A stretch of DNA of 64,000 nt, taken from the NCBI GenBank assembly GCA_951812925.1, contig OX638370.1, positions 37,761,948-37,825,947 on the forward strand, in the 5' to 3' direction. The position numbers were made by a program, and so were the translations under genes. Source of the stretch: Calliopum simillimum (taxonomy: Eukaryota > Arthropoda > Insecta > Diptera > Lauxaniidae). The notes under the pieces were generated by a model. That model was not told the origin of the DNA, did no database searches, and saw only the letters and a list, made by a program, of their open reading frames with translations. This document shows positions 10,473 to 22,473 of this stretch, piece after piece. Each line of letters begins with the position of its first letter. The stretch's first letter is position 1.

Positions 10473-11386
10473 TATACCCTACACCCAAGGCATATTCACT
10501 TTGTCCTTCCGTTTGTAACGCAGAGAAGGAGGTGTGGGAGATATAGAAAAGTATATATATTCTTGATCAGTGTCACCTCCTGAGTCGATATAGTCATGTC
10601 CGTCTGTCTGGCTGGCTGGCTGGGTGGCTGTGTGTTGAAATACACTTTTTGAGAAAACTGAGCAAGATAATTCAATGAAATTTGGTACACTGCCTCCATC
10701 CCTAAAGTTAGCTCGGGGGATTGAAAATGAGCGAAATCGGTCAACTGACACGCCTACCGCCCATACAAAAAATATATTCAAAATGCAATTTTAGGAGTAT
10801 TTTTCACGACAATACAACCAAAATACGCATAAATACTAAAAATTGTAAGCGCAAGCTCTGAGGAAAAACTGAGCGAATTCGGACAAGAGGTCGCGGCACC
10901 TCCCATATAAGCAAAAGCTTCAAAACGCTATACTGAAAGTGTTTTATCAGATACTAGAACCAAGTTTGACTCAGACACTACGAATCATAAATGAAAGCTC
11001 TCAACAAAAATTGTGTGAAATCGGAAAAGGGGGCGTGGCACCTCCCATATGAGCAAAAGTTTCAAAATGCTACACTGAAAGAGTTTTTTGAGATAATCCA
11101 ACCAAACTTCACTCAAATACTAAAGACTATAAATGCACGCTCTAAGCTAAAACTAGAGGAACTCGGACAAGAGGGCGTGACACCTCCTATATAAGCAAAA
11201 GCTTCAAAACACTATACTGAAAACGTTTTTCACTTAGACACTAAGAACTATAAATGCAAACTCTGAACAAAAACTGGGTGAACTCGGACAAGAGGGCGTA
11301 GCACCTCCCATATGAGCAAAATTTTAAAAATACTGCAGTGTAGGGTATTTAATGTTTGGCCAGGCCAAATTTTACACCCTTACTAG
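10473..11386 (+). mobile_element. Helitron-like (DINE/HINE-type) non-autonomous element, copy 1
   Basis: It starts with TATACCCTACACCC and its 3' part carries the inverse GTAGGGTAT. A microsatellite-like stretch (GTCTGTCTGGCTGGCTGG) lies near 10600. Four degenerate units of about 140 bp follow, each with GGGCGTGGCACCTCCCATAT-like sequence. The end is a hairpin TTTGGCCAGGCCAAA (11355-11369), about 13 nt, then CTAG. A hairpin just upstream of a terminal CTRR, an internal microsatellite and tandem units are the known layout of Helitron/Helentron-derived elements in flies. There is no Rep/helicase. Confidence 0.65.
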
Positions 11387-12163
11387 TTTTTTTTTTTAAA
11401 CGACCGCTAGGATCTGATATCAAAACTATGAAATAGCTGGAATAAGATGCCAGAAAAAGGTCAATAGTCTCCTTTTGCATTACATTCGGACCAGAAAAAG
11501 ATATATATATATTTTTTTATTTTATTTATAAATTTCAAAATCACATCAAAAGGTTTCATAGACAAAAGTGCTAAAGAGTTTTTTTTATATTCCTGACATT
11601 GTGTTCCGAGTTCGAATCTCTGCGCGGATGAAACTTTTTTATTGATTTTTTTATTATTTTATACCTCGGCTATATTGGACACATGTTTAATTTCCTGCTC
11701 CGTATACTTTACAGACAAATTGTATACAAATTTATAGAAATTTAAAAGTTGGAATTGAAAATCACCAAGTCGAGGATATAAACCCTGGTCTCTCTAAGCG
11801 GCGCAAGTCATTAGATCGATACACTATCGTTTGCTCTTCTTCACAATTAACGAACTGCCAAACAGTACGTAGTCAGTCAGTAAGTCGGACCACTTTTGGT
11901 ACTAATGGCGGATAATGCATTGTATATTTTTGATACAAATGGCCGACTTTGCATTACATTTGGACCAGTTTTGTTACAATTGATAATTTAAGTGAATTTA
12001 TGCTAGCTTTAGGTGTAGTCTGTTTTGGCCTACTAACAAAATTACTAGACCAAAGATGGAACTCCGCCGGTCCTACAGGGTATCTAGACAAAAAAAATTT
12101 ATAAATATTTTTATTTAAACAAAATGTCATAAATTTAATTTTTTTCATTTCTTTTTCTTTCAG
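11387..12163. other. Probable intron of the exonuclease gene
   Basis: It ends in a pyrimidine tract (TTTCTTTTTCTTTCAG) that is a good 3' splice site at 12163. A B-box-like GAGTTCGAATCTC occurs near 11610. No exon is visible. Confidence 0.45.
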
Positions 12164-12998
12164 ACAACTTGGGCTGCTCGAGACAATTTATGTTGACGGC
12201 ACTGGTACCAGTACTTCAACAAGAAAATCACGCAAGCTAAAACGTTTAATGCAGCCGTACGACTATGTGCTTGCTGTGGACTTTGAGGCCACTTGTTGGG
12301 AAAATCAAGCACCTCCAAGATGGCGCGAATCCGAAATAATTGGTATGTACAACATCTTTAGTATTTGCACATCTCCAAAAACTATTTTGCATATTTTTTA
12401 TTTTGGATATTTTGCAATTCCAGAATTTCCTGCCGTTTTAGTTAACTTAAAAACTGGTAAGATCGAAGCTGAATTTCACAAATATATCATGCCAATCGAA
12501 TCACCTAAATTGAGTAATTTCTGCACCGAATTAACTGGCATAACACAACGCACCGTCGATAATGGTATACCATTACAAACAGCCTTGATGATGTTTCAGG
12601 AATGGTTACGCAAGGAATTGCGTTCACGTCATTTACTATTACCCAAAATGTCGAATGGCAATAAAATTGGCAATGTTGCATTTGTCACCTGGACCGATTG
12701 GGATTTTGGCATTTGCTTGGCAAAAGAATGTCAACGTAAAAGTTTAAAGAAGGCACCATTTTTCAATCAATGGATTGATTTGCGTGCCATCTATCGGCAA
12801 TGGTATAAATATAGGCCATTAAATTTTGCTGATGCATTGACGCATGTTGGTCTCAATTTTGAGGGACGCGAGCATTCTGGCATCGATGATGCAAAAAATT
12901 TAGCAGCGCTTACATATAAAATGGTATGCGATGGAGCAGCATTAGCGATAACAAAGGATTTGACACCGTTTCAGCTGAATACAAATTGCATGTTGTAA
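12164..12998 (+). CDS. DEDDh 3'-5' exoribonuclease, Snipper/ERI1 (3'hExo) type
   Basis: Two exons, 12164-12342 and 12424-12998, flank an 81-bp intron (12343-12423) with GTATGT and TTCCAG ends. Splicing restores ...RWRESEIIEFPAVLVNL. The protein shows all three exonuclease motifs: ExoI VDFEATCW, ExoII TWTDWDFG and ExoIII HSGIDDA. This gives the D-E-D-D plus H catalytic set of the DEDDh family. Fly Snipper and its relatives degrade RNA and DNA 3' ends, including duplexes with short 3' overhangs. The first exon has a 3' splice site at 12161-12163 and stays open in frame upstream of the ATG at 12249, entering with one leftover base. Earlier coding exons or an untranslated exon must therefore lie further left. 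MQPYDY at 12249 is the first in-frame methionine seen. About 227 residues from that ATG, near the size of compact family members. Confidence 0.9.
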
Positions 12999-13562
12999 AT
13001 ACTTATAATGGAAAATCGAAAGAAAGATAAAGATATCAAAAAACTTACATACTATATAAAAAATAGAAAGAAAAGAAAAAAAAAAATCGTCATTTACAAT
13101 GCATATAAAATATAGATATTATTGTCATAAGTTATATAATAATGGTCTTTACAAACAAACACTAATCGCAATGTTATCCCAAAAAGTAATTTTCTAAATA
13201 TTGTATGAACATTATTGTTTTACATAACAAAATTCGGCGAAATGCTGCTCCTTTTGAAATGAACGTTCTAAAATCTACAAGAAGTCACGTAAATGTTTAT
13301 TGTATGTATTTACAAAATAATAAATTAAAAAAAAAGAAAAACAACGACTGCATGCCTATAAAATTTAAAAATATTTTTTGCATGACTTTCGAAAAGAAAC
13401 TTAATCTATGTAAAATTTTTTTTTATTGAAGCCCAGTCATACGTATATTCAATACAAGCATCACACTGAGCTTGAAGGACAGGATTATGACAAAAAATAA
13501 CGACATAATCGGGGGTGATTTTAGAGGATTTTGCGATCCCATGGCCCTATAATGGCTATTTT
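12999..13562. other. 3' flank of the exonuclease gene
   Basis: AT-rich, with AATAAA-like signals near 13315-13325. Short open frames are low-complexity. Confidence 0.45.
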
Positions 13563-13850
13563 CTGAAATTATATAACGTTCACCTGTAAAATCTGATAAT
13601 GTAAATGAAAGTTCTACAGATTTTTTTGAAACCTACTTTAAAATATGTCAATATGTTTTTGTTTCGGACATATCCTAACCTAAAAAAGTGCAAAAAACTC
13701 GTTTTTTCAATATTTCAGTCTACAGTATTGCGAAGAAAAATAAAGGAATCGACATAACTTAACATAGGTTTTAAAGGAAAAAATTAGAACATTAAATTGC
13801 CGTATCGGATGTTACGGATGAACGTTATGTAATCTAGTTCTATAGTTAAA
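13563..13850. repeat. Fold-back element
   Basis: ATATAACGTTCACCTGTAAA at the left pairs with the inverse of ...GATGAACGTTATGT at the right. Internal CCTACTTTAAAATATGTC and its partner continue the arms to a centre near 13690. Part of one arm recurs at 28830-28920. Confidence 0.65.
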
Positions 13851-16304
13851 AAAATAGAAAAAAATCGTCTTTTCCCTTTTTAGGTTAGAATACATCAAAA
13901 ACTATACGTGATAAAACAATTTTGAAAAACGATTCAAATTCAGTAACACATCCAAAATTACAAGCTTTTTTTTTAGTCCAAGTATTTTTTTTTTTATGTG
14001 TAGATAATGCCGAAACTAGAATGAAGTTTTCTCGAAGTAGTGATCAACTGGTATTTTCTGGGCGAAGAGAAAATTGTCGCAAAACTATTGTAGTATTACC
14101 ATTATGTTACCATTTTTTAAGTTGTTGGTTCCTCAAAAGGCATATTTCAGAATTGGCATTCTGATCACTAAATTCTTCGGAAATATCACTTACTTCGCAT
14201 TGTTATATGATTTTCTCTGCAAAAGTGACACTTTTTCATTACTAAAAAAATAATTTGCAGCCACCTTTTCAACAGTTGGTAAAAAGGTGTATGATGTCTC
14301 GTCTGTTAATATAGAACAATCAATTACACCTCTTTGAAATTGAAATGGTTTGGGACTTCGATATCTATTTATTTTGCCATTTCTTAAACGTGTCTCTAGG
14401 GAACATTGATTAAAGTTAACTATTTTAATATTACAATTATTCTCTAACAAATTACATACGATCATACAAAATACTCACAGGGATTTTATGATTGCTGTGT
14501 TACAGAGTTTTGAATGTGGAATATCTAGTTTTCCAAAAAATGATATGTGATTTTATATTTCTCTGAATTCTCTACAATTTTAAGAGAAAGAACAACATTC
14601 ATAGAAGTTACTTGTTACCGGCATTTTCTTTCCATACGAAAAATTCGTCAATCTTATCAGCAATAACCGAATTAAATACATTTTTAGTTAGTGTCATACT
14701 CGAATCAGTTATACTGACATCTATCGGGCTTGAAAGTAGGGCTTCAACAATATCCCAAGAGGCTTAATATTCCATTCAATTAACACATATATAATATTTT
14801 TCAATAAATGAGAAAATTCATTAAATATGTTAATTTTGTAATGAAATTCAATCGTAAAATCAGTTTCGTGAGTGTTATAAATGAAATAATCAATATAAGG
14901 ATCTCTTAAGATACGATGTATGTAACCCCTATAATTTTGAAACCATATTCATGTGCCGAGTCGATGTTAACAAATGGGAGTTTCAAGATTTCATCTCCAT
15001 TCAATTCTTTATGAGTGAAATAGTAGCTGTGGATAAATTCAAAATCGTGGGCAACCCCCTTAAATTGAAGAACCAAAGCAATCTTGGCAGGGATTTCTGT
15101 ACGAACTACATTTCATGTATCTTCACTGCCTGTAATTTGATCTTCTAGCGAATCAAAGTCAAGACCTGTAGCCAAAGGTTTTGCGTCGTACACAATAACA
15201 ATTGATAGATCTTTTCCATTTCTTTTTATTGTAATTACGGACAGATTTTAAAGTTGATAGGACAGAAAAGAAAAAACCTTTTGCAAGGAGCGCACATTAT
15301 TTCGGGTAGAGATTTTTTTTCATGAGTTGTAGACAAAACAAAACGAAAGGTATAGACGGAAAAGCTCAATGCGCCAACAGTATATAAGAATATTATGAGC
15401 AATTCTGTTTAAAAGTTATGTGAAATTAATGCACCTTTTTTACATAGTCTGACTTGAATTAGTATTTTTTATTTTAATTTTTATCATCATATTAAATGAA
15501 CAATTTTCGAAAACCTAGTATGAAGTATTTATCGATTGTCTTCAGAAAAAATCTATTTTTGATTAAAATTATACAATTTTGTTCAAAATATAAAAAATTA
15601 GTTAATATTCTGCTTATGCAGCACAATATTGTATTCGTAGATATGTATTTTTACCACAAGAACTATTTTTTAATATGCATTAGATATTTGAAAAATTAAA
15701 TTTTTGATAATTAAAACGTCAAAAGTGGGACCATTTAATTGATTAACTGCAAAAAAGGCAAGTGCATTTTTTTAAAAGCTTATACAATTTTATAAAACTT
15801 TTTTATGTAAAACGAAATTTTTAAGACTAACTATAAACAAATTCTGCCAAAAATTAGAGACTGTAGCTGTTTGGAAACATTTGCTGGAAAGAAAGACCAC
15901 AATCTTAAAAAAATATATATACATATGTATGTGATTTGACGAAAGAGAATAAATTAGTTCCTTTTTGAGGCAAACAAAAACTTTCCAGACAAAGTTGCAA
16001 AGCCTTTAGTTTTTGATAGTATTTGCTAAACTCACAGAAAAAAGAAAGAAAAAAGAAAAACAACTATTTTTTGTATTGCAACTTTTTTAATATCTTATTC
16101 TTATTTTGTAACAATAATTATACTATATTAATCTGTAATTGAAATATGTACTTTGTATGTAATATGAAAAGTCCTTTCCATCTCTTAATATAGAGACATA
16201 ATTGAACTTTAAACATAGGGAATAACATAGTAATTAAATACTGATATATTTTATTTTCCAAAAAACTAACCGTCGTATATTCGGTACGTTTATCCTTTTT
16301 AATC
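13851..16304. other. AT-rich non-coding sequence
   Basis: No supported gene. Several open frames of 60-90 codons on both strands are rich in F, N, K and I and have no recognisable domain. Confidence 0.45.
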
Positions 16305-16624
16305 CTGTTCCGTTATCCGTGTGGTTTCAATCACTTTTCATTTCGGAAGCTTTTTGATGAAAATGGTGATTCACTGGAAAGTGTTACAATTTCTTTTGTG
16401 GAGTGTTACAAGTTCTATTCAATTTTACAATTTTTCGGCTTTTTGTAGTTTTTTTAAGAATATTTCTTAAATTTTACTTTTCTGTTAATGCAAATCAATT
16501 TTATTTGTAGAACCTGTAATACTACATAGAAGAGATTCTCATACTGTTTTATCGTTCGACTCACTGTTTTCATCAAAAAGCATCCTAAATGAAAAGTAAT
16601 TAAAATCACACGGATTTCGCAACA
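16305..16624. mobile_element. MITE with CCGTGTGGTTTCA ends, copy 1
   Basis: Left arm TGTTCCGTTATCCGTGTGG pairs with the right arm ending CACACGGATTTCGCAACA. The arms continue through ACTTTTCAT and TTTTTGATGAAAA blocks for about 65 bp. The same family is at 16802-17186. Confidence 0.7.
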
Positions 16625-16801
16625 TTTCTGTTTATGTGGAATGAAAACAAACAAAAAGGAAATATTTAAAACTTCTAGTATATGTTTATGCTTTAAATAA
16701 AAAACTATACGAATTAAGATTACGAAAGATTGAGTAACTTGATTTTTATGAAGATAAACCTAGACTTCCTGAGCGTCAAATGCACAGCATTTTTACATAT
16801 T

Positions 16802-17186
16802 CAGGCCTGCTCTGTAATCCGAGTGGTTTCAATTACTTTTCACTTAGGAGGCTTTTAGATGAAAATGGTGAGTCAGATAATAAAAAGTACAAGAATCTTT
16901 TTTTGTAGAGAATTACAGGTTCAACAAATAATATTGATTTATATTTAAGAAAAAGTAACCGTTTGAGAAATATTTGATAAAGTCAAATTTTTCGACTTTT
17001 TGCAGTTTATTAAGAATATTTCCTAAACGATTACTTTTTCGGTGATGCAAATCAATATTACTTTTAGAACTTGCGATTCTCCGCAAAAAAGATTCTAATA
17101 CTTTTTATCGTGCGACTCACTATTTTCATGAACAAGCCTCTTCAATGAAAAGTAACTGAAACCACACGGATTACGGAACAGGCCTG
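16802..17186. mobile_element. MITE with CAGGCCTG ends, copy 2, and 3-bp duplication
   Basis: It begins CAGGCCTGCTCTGTAATCCG and ends with the inverse CGGATTACGGAACAGGCCTG. The flanks carry ATT on both sides (16799-16801 and 17187-17189), a possible 3-bp target duplication. The subterminal ACTTTTCA and GATGAAAATGGTGAGTC blocks are shared with the neighbouring copy at 16305-16624. No protein is encoded. Confidence 0.7.
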
Positions 17187-17189
17187 ATT

Positions 17190-18140
17190 ATCGCATAATT
17201 TTGGGAATTAGTTGTTATTGCTGCTATACTGTTATGGGCCCCTAAAATTATGTGGTAATTCTAATCGAAAGTGCATTGCAACTGAAATGTGGGAAGTAAC
17301 CCAAAACTTAGATTTTAGATTCTAACCTATTTACACTTATGGGCTACCTAGTTCAGTTGAATTGCAGCTTTATTTTAAGCATATATTTTTTGTGATTCGT
17401 GTGTTTAACACCATGTTTTTAAGTTTTTTTGTATGCATATACTTGATTTAACTAGTTAATTGGTCAGTGTTAATAGAATATCCAACTGTTATTCCTTGTG
17501 GATAGAGAATTTGCTACAAGTATGCGTTTGAAAGATAAAAAAAAAAATTAAAAATAAATTCAAAATATTTAGTTTTAAGTCACAGCCAATTTTTGTACGA
17601 AACGGAATTAACTTAAAAATAATAATAAGCTTTCATTTTAGTCTTGTAATATTTTTAACGTCTTTTATAAATGTAAAGGAAAACAATGCAAAAACTTAAA
17701 ATATACTATAAACATATGTGTACAACAAAAGTAACTTAAACATTTTTTTAATAAAAAATTTTGCTAAAACTTTTATATAAAACATTTGTATTTTATTAAA
17801 AATAATAAAAAAATTCCATACCGGGAATTGAACCCAAATATCCTATGAGAGTTCTGAAAGCTTCTTCTGAAGATGTGAATCTTGCTGCCAAATTCACTCA
17901 AAAATTATGTAAGCATTTAATTTCATTTCACTGTAATTGTTTCTCTGGAATTTACCTGCAAATTGTGTTTTCGAAGAGTTCATTTATTGCTCAAATCTGA
18001 TTAGGAATGCTTCAAAACATAGGAATGTGCATTTTGTTTCTCCAAAATATTTAAAACCGTTTGACGAAGCTCACTCAAAGTCACTTTTTAGTAAGCATTA
18101 ATGATTTTATTCAAAAAAGTTGTAAATTTTTTCAATGTTC
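17190..18140. other. AT-rich non-coding sequence with one B-box-like motif
   Basis: On the minus strand near 17818-17835 is GGGTTCAATTCCCGG, a good T-arm/B-box match. No full tRNA can be folded around it. No gene is supported. Confidence 0.4.
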
Positions 18141-18579
18141 ATGACAATGTAAACAAAATACACATAAATACCACAAATTGTAGGCGCAAGCTCTGAGAAA
18201 AAATTGGGTGAAGTCAGACAAGGGGGCGTGGCACCTCCCATACAAGCAAAAGTTTTAAAATATTATACTGACAGAGTTTTTTGAGGTAATGCAACTAAAT
18301 TTCACTCAAATACTAAAGACTATAAATGCACGCTCTAAGCTTAAACTAGACGAACTCGGACAAGAGGCGTGGCACTTCCTATATAAGCAAAAGCTTCAAA
18401 ACGCTATACTGAAAATTTTTTTTGAGATAGTCCTACCAAATTTCACTCAGACACCAAGAGCTATAAATGCAAGCTCTGAGCAAAAACTGAGTGAGCTCGG
18501 ACATATAGGCAAAAGTTTCAAAATACTGCAATGTAGGGTATTTAATGTTTAGCCAGGCCAAAGGTTACACCCTTACTAG
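18141..18579 (+). mobile_element. Helitron-like element, 5'-truncated copy 2
   Basis: Homologous to 10809-11386: same 'acaaattgtaggcgcaagctctgag' lead-in, degenerate GGGCGTGGCACCTCCCAT units, GTAGGGTAT, imperfect hairpin AGCCAGGCC and terminal CTAG at 18576-18579. Confidence 0.65.
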
Positions 18580-18650
18580 TAAGTTTTTGGTTTTCTGCTT
18601 TCACCTCCTTGCGCGACGCTTTCAACTTTTTACTTCGAATTTCTATCATA

Positions 18651-19314
18651 ACACAGGACCACAAAAAAAAAAGTCCTGTAGCAGAAAGTTGAGGTACCAT
18701 ACGGTATGGTTTTCAATGTGCTTAAAACGAATCCGAGGTCAGAATTTAGCCATCACCCTCAGATCTTGAGAAACCCTTGCTTGAAGTTGCAGGAAGCTCT
18801 GTTTTCAGGCTTATGGCGCAGTTCCAGGAAACGATGTAGTTCCATATTTTCAATGTAATCGAATAGCCATAATCTTCCTTATAAAACTATACATTCTAAT
18901 TTTTTCGATTGGACTTTTACTTCCCGAGATATCACCGTTTGAAGAACCCCCATACAAAGCACTACATTATATTTGTAGCGTAAAATCCATTTAACATATA
19001 AAAATGATAACCCTTTACTTCAAAGTTAGATAACTCTGAAAGTAAGAGTCCAATCGGAAAAGTTTGAAGATATAGTTTTATAAGGAAAATTGTGGCTATT
19101 CGATGTCATTGAAAAAATGGAACTATCACATTTCCTGGAACTGCACCATAAGCCTAAAAACAGCGCTTTCTGCAACTTTAAGCAAGGATATCTCAAAATC
19201 TGAGGGTGATGGCTAAATTCCGACCTCGGATTCTTTTTTAGCACATTGAAAACCATACCGTATGGTACCTCAACTTTCTGCTACAGGACTTTTTTTTTTT
19301 TTGTGGTCCTGTGT
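18651..19314. repeat. Large fold-back with ACACAGGACCACA ends
   Basis: The first 300 bp (ACACAGGACCACA, CAGAAAGTTGAGGTACCATA and onward) reappear inverted at the right end (TATGGTACCTCAACTTTCTG, TGTGGTCCTGTGT). The centre is near 18985. A related arm is found at 63160-63210. No protein is encoded. Confidence 0.85.
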
Positions 19315-19858
19315 AATTATTCTTAATGGAATTATATTTCGAATCAGCTTTGACCAGGCCTGACGAGAGGGGGGGTAAGGGGGGGATTCCCCCCAGGCCC
19401 GGAGTTTTTTGGAGGGCCCGGATTTAAGCAGAAACAAAATCTTCATAAATAAAATTGATAGTAGTATTTTGCAAGCTTGCGAAATGATATTTACGCTCAA
19501 CTAGAGGAAACGGGCCCAACCAATGAACACGAAACAAGCACTTGAGAAAAAGCCCGGGCCCGCAAAATTTTTTTTTTTTTTTCAAACGAGAAAAAACAAA
19601 GGTGATACCATTGCCTGCTAACTTTTTGGACAAAACTAATAAGTTTTTTTGTTTGACTTAACTTACTCCATTTTCATTCTAAACACTTCACATAGACATA
19701 ATTTTCCATATTTTTATTTAATAAAGAATTCTGTTCCAAGTTCGTGCTTCTAAACCTTCGTGTGATTTACGGGTCCTCACGGGCCTCTAAATTAAGGGCT
19801 TTTGTGGTTAGGTACGGGCTTGCATGAAAATCGATTTCAGAGCCCGAGCCCATCGCTG

Positions 19859-21191
19859 CACTATGGTTTTTTTGGACTAAAAAGTGCACACAAAAATAAT
19901 TCACTACAAGGACCCTTTTTTTTAAAAAAAATCAAATGCAAAATTAAAGGTTTTACATTGAGCTATCTGAAAAGATGCCCTCTTTTTCTAGCATTTGATC
20001 CACAAATAAGGGACAGAGGTCGAAATCTCATAAATTTTGAAAAAAACGGTTTTTCTGTTTAAAAATGTTAGTCGCATTAAACGCAGGAGTGAAATATGAA
20101 TTAATTTATGTGCATTCAATCAAATCAATTAAGATGAAATTAAATCAAAGTGAAAATGGGCTGTGCCACGCCCCAAAAACAAATTCGTTATATCTCCGAA
20201 ACTATTGGACGCAGATAGATAAGATTCCACTAAAAAAGTGGGCGGTGCCACGCCCTACAAATATAAAACTTATCATATCTCCGAAACTATTTGAGATACA
20301 GCAATGAATTTCGGTATATATGTATATAAAGAGTAGTGAGTCAAATAATATTTGCTGAAAAAAAGGGCGGTACCACACCCAACAATGAACATATCCTTAT
20401 TAATTGAAACTCTGTTCTACAGGAAACAAGTTCATTCATGTAGCATTGCCTGTGGGCGTGGTGCCGCATATTTTTTCAGCAGACATTATTTGTCTTGATG
20501 ACTTTTGTATATAAACCGAATTTCATCCATATGGGTCAAATAGTTTCGAAGATATGGTGTGTTTTACATTTTTGGGGAGTGGCACTGTAATAAATGTAAA
20601 CATTGCTTAACACTGAATTATAATAACGCCACTCAACACTAGGCATCTGTCATAAATACCATTGTAAAAGGAGATGCCGAGAAGTTTTAGTTTAGTAAAG
20701 TTTAACACCGAGTATAGAATAGCACAAGAATAAAATTAAACTATATTAAAACACAAATAAAGTCTTTGATTTGATAATTAATACAGGCACCGCCCACTTT
20801 TCTAATAAATATAATTTCTCTCTGTGCCTTTTACAAACATACCGAGTTTCGGAGATATCAGGAATTTGTTTTTTGGGCGTGGTACCGCCCATTTTTATAA
20901 TGAATTAATTTTTTCTTGCTTGATTTCATGAATGCATATAAATTTATTCATATATCACTCCTGCGTTTAATGCGACTAACATTTTTAAACAGAAAAACCG
21001 TTTTTTTAAAAATTTATGAGATTTCGACCTCTGTCCCTAATTTGTGGATCAAATGCTAGAAAAAGCGGGCATCTTGTCAGATAGCTCAATGTATAACCTT
21101 TAATTTTGCTTTTGATTTTTTTTTTTAAAAAAAGGGTCCTTGTAGTGAATTATTTTTGTGTACACTTTTTAGTCCAAAAAAAACCATAGTG
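19859..21191. mobile_element. Transib-like element with long inverted repeats and 5-bp duplication
   Basis: Ends are CACTATGGTTTTTTTGGACT and its inverse, part of inverted repeats about 330 bp long (left 19859-20190, right 20875-21191). CGCTG flanks both sides (19854-19858 and 21192-21196). A CAC-initial end with a GC-rich 5-bp duplication matches what is known of Transib, the RAG1-related family. The assignment rests on ends only, because no transposase is present. The middle contains GGGCGGTGCCACGCCC repeats and a solo LTR. Confidence 0.6.
20586..20785. mobile_element. Solo LTR of a retrotransposon, 200 bp
   Basis: Begins TGTAATAAATG and ends ATTAATACA (TGTA...TACA termini). It is flanked by identical GGCAC at 20581-20585 and 20786-20790, and AATAAA signals lie near 20729 and 20755. 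Removing it restores GTGGCACCGCCCAC, matching neighbouring repeats. No internal retrotransposon sequence remains, so it is a recombination product. Confidence 0.8.
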
Positions 21192-21937
21192 CGCTGGTAA
21201 GTAGAGCCCTACGGGCCATGATTAAAACTAGAACCAACGCCCATCTTTGCTCTCAACTAAAAAAAATAAAACTTATAAAATTAATAACCTTTTACACGCT
21301 ACATAACTTAAAAATTTTAAGGTACAGAATCCTGCCTTCAGGAAAATATTATTTGTTGAAAGGAAAATTATACAAGATCATTTTATAGCTCATTTTGAAG
21401 ACAAAATCAGTACTTTGAGAACAGATCCATACCCCAAAAACTAGTATGTAATTTTAATTACGTTTTTCTTTTTAATTACAACATAGGATTTCCAGAACAA
21501 ATATTTCGCCACTTGAAATTTACAAAAAATCAATTTCTAGTCATGAAAATTTTCTTAAAAAATTTTTATTTTTGTTCCAAAACAGCATCAAGTTTAATAT
21601 TTGGAACAAAATCTCCTAAGGATATAATTTTAGCATAGTTATACTCTACAAAAGTTGAAATCTCAGTTGAAATCTCAGAAAGAAACCAATAGTCTCGAAG
21701 TTCGGGCAGTTAAAATGATTTGGCTTTTTTTAGTATATTTTTCAAGCATTGATCGAAGACCGGCCGAAATCTTATTTTTGACTTTTATTTTATGAATATA
21801 GGCGGGAAGCAAACAAAATCACAAATTTGCACATTTCACATATCTCTTGGGCATCCTGTAGCTAGCTAGCTAGTAGTGGGGCCCGGTATATAATTACCCC
21901 CGGGCCCGGATTTTCTCTCCACGCCCCTGGCTTTGAC

Positions 21938-22473
21938 AATTGCATTTTATCTTTTAATGGAATATGTATATTTCGAATCAATAACCCAACCTGATTTGAA
22001 TCATATTTAAGGGGCCTAATTTAATACAGATAAATAAAAGGCATAGATCTTTTAAGCGATTTTAAAATATTTCACTTCTTGTGAACCGCTTGTTTTCAAA
22101 TAAATAAGTTTTTTGCAATTGACTTAAATGGCCTGAGTTCAATGTAAAAATGTGAATTCTTATTTTTTGGCTTATGGTGCAAAAATATATATTTTATCAA
22201 ATTGCATACTTAAAAATCAAAAATGAGAAGAATAATGCGCTCGTAAGAAGCGTGTCTGCTCTGAAGTCAGAAGCTTCACGTTTAATTTCATCACTTTTGG
22301 TTGCATTACAATAGAATACAAAAAAAATATAAAATGCTAAAGAAATATAAATTAAAAAATAGATAGAAAAAAAATCCTAGTGGGGCTCGAACCTAAGACA
22401 ATATTTAATAACCCAACCTAATTCAAAATATTTCGAAAAATATTCGAATACATTCACATTCACTAAGGTCTAA
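21938..22473. other. Non-coding sequence with one B-box-like motif
   Basis: On the minus strand near 22382-22398 is TTAGGTTCGAGCCCCAC, a near-perfect T-arm. The rest of a tRNA is not evident. No gene is supported. Confidence 0.4.

Larger units (their letters stand above)
19355..21929. mobile_element. hAT-type DNA transposon remnant with 8-bp target duplication
   Basis: The element begins CAGGCCTGACGAGAGG and ends in the inverse of CAGGGGCGTGGAGAG. It is flanked by identical 8-bp copies GCTTTGAC at 19347-19354 and 21930-21937. CAG...CTG ends with an 8-bp duplication are diagnostic of hAT. The interior outside the nested insert is rich in GCCCGGGCCCG-like segments and shows no intact transposase. 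A diverged relative of the part at 19540-19850 occurs at 61965-62815. A Transib-like element is inserted at 19859-21191. Confidence 0.8.

Noticed and set aside
10840..11340. CRISPR-like array
   Set aside because: The four units are long (about 140 bp), contiguous and diverged, with no short repeat and unique spacer pattern; the genome is eukaryotic.
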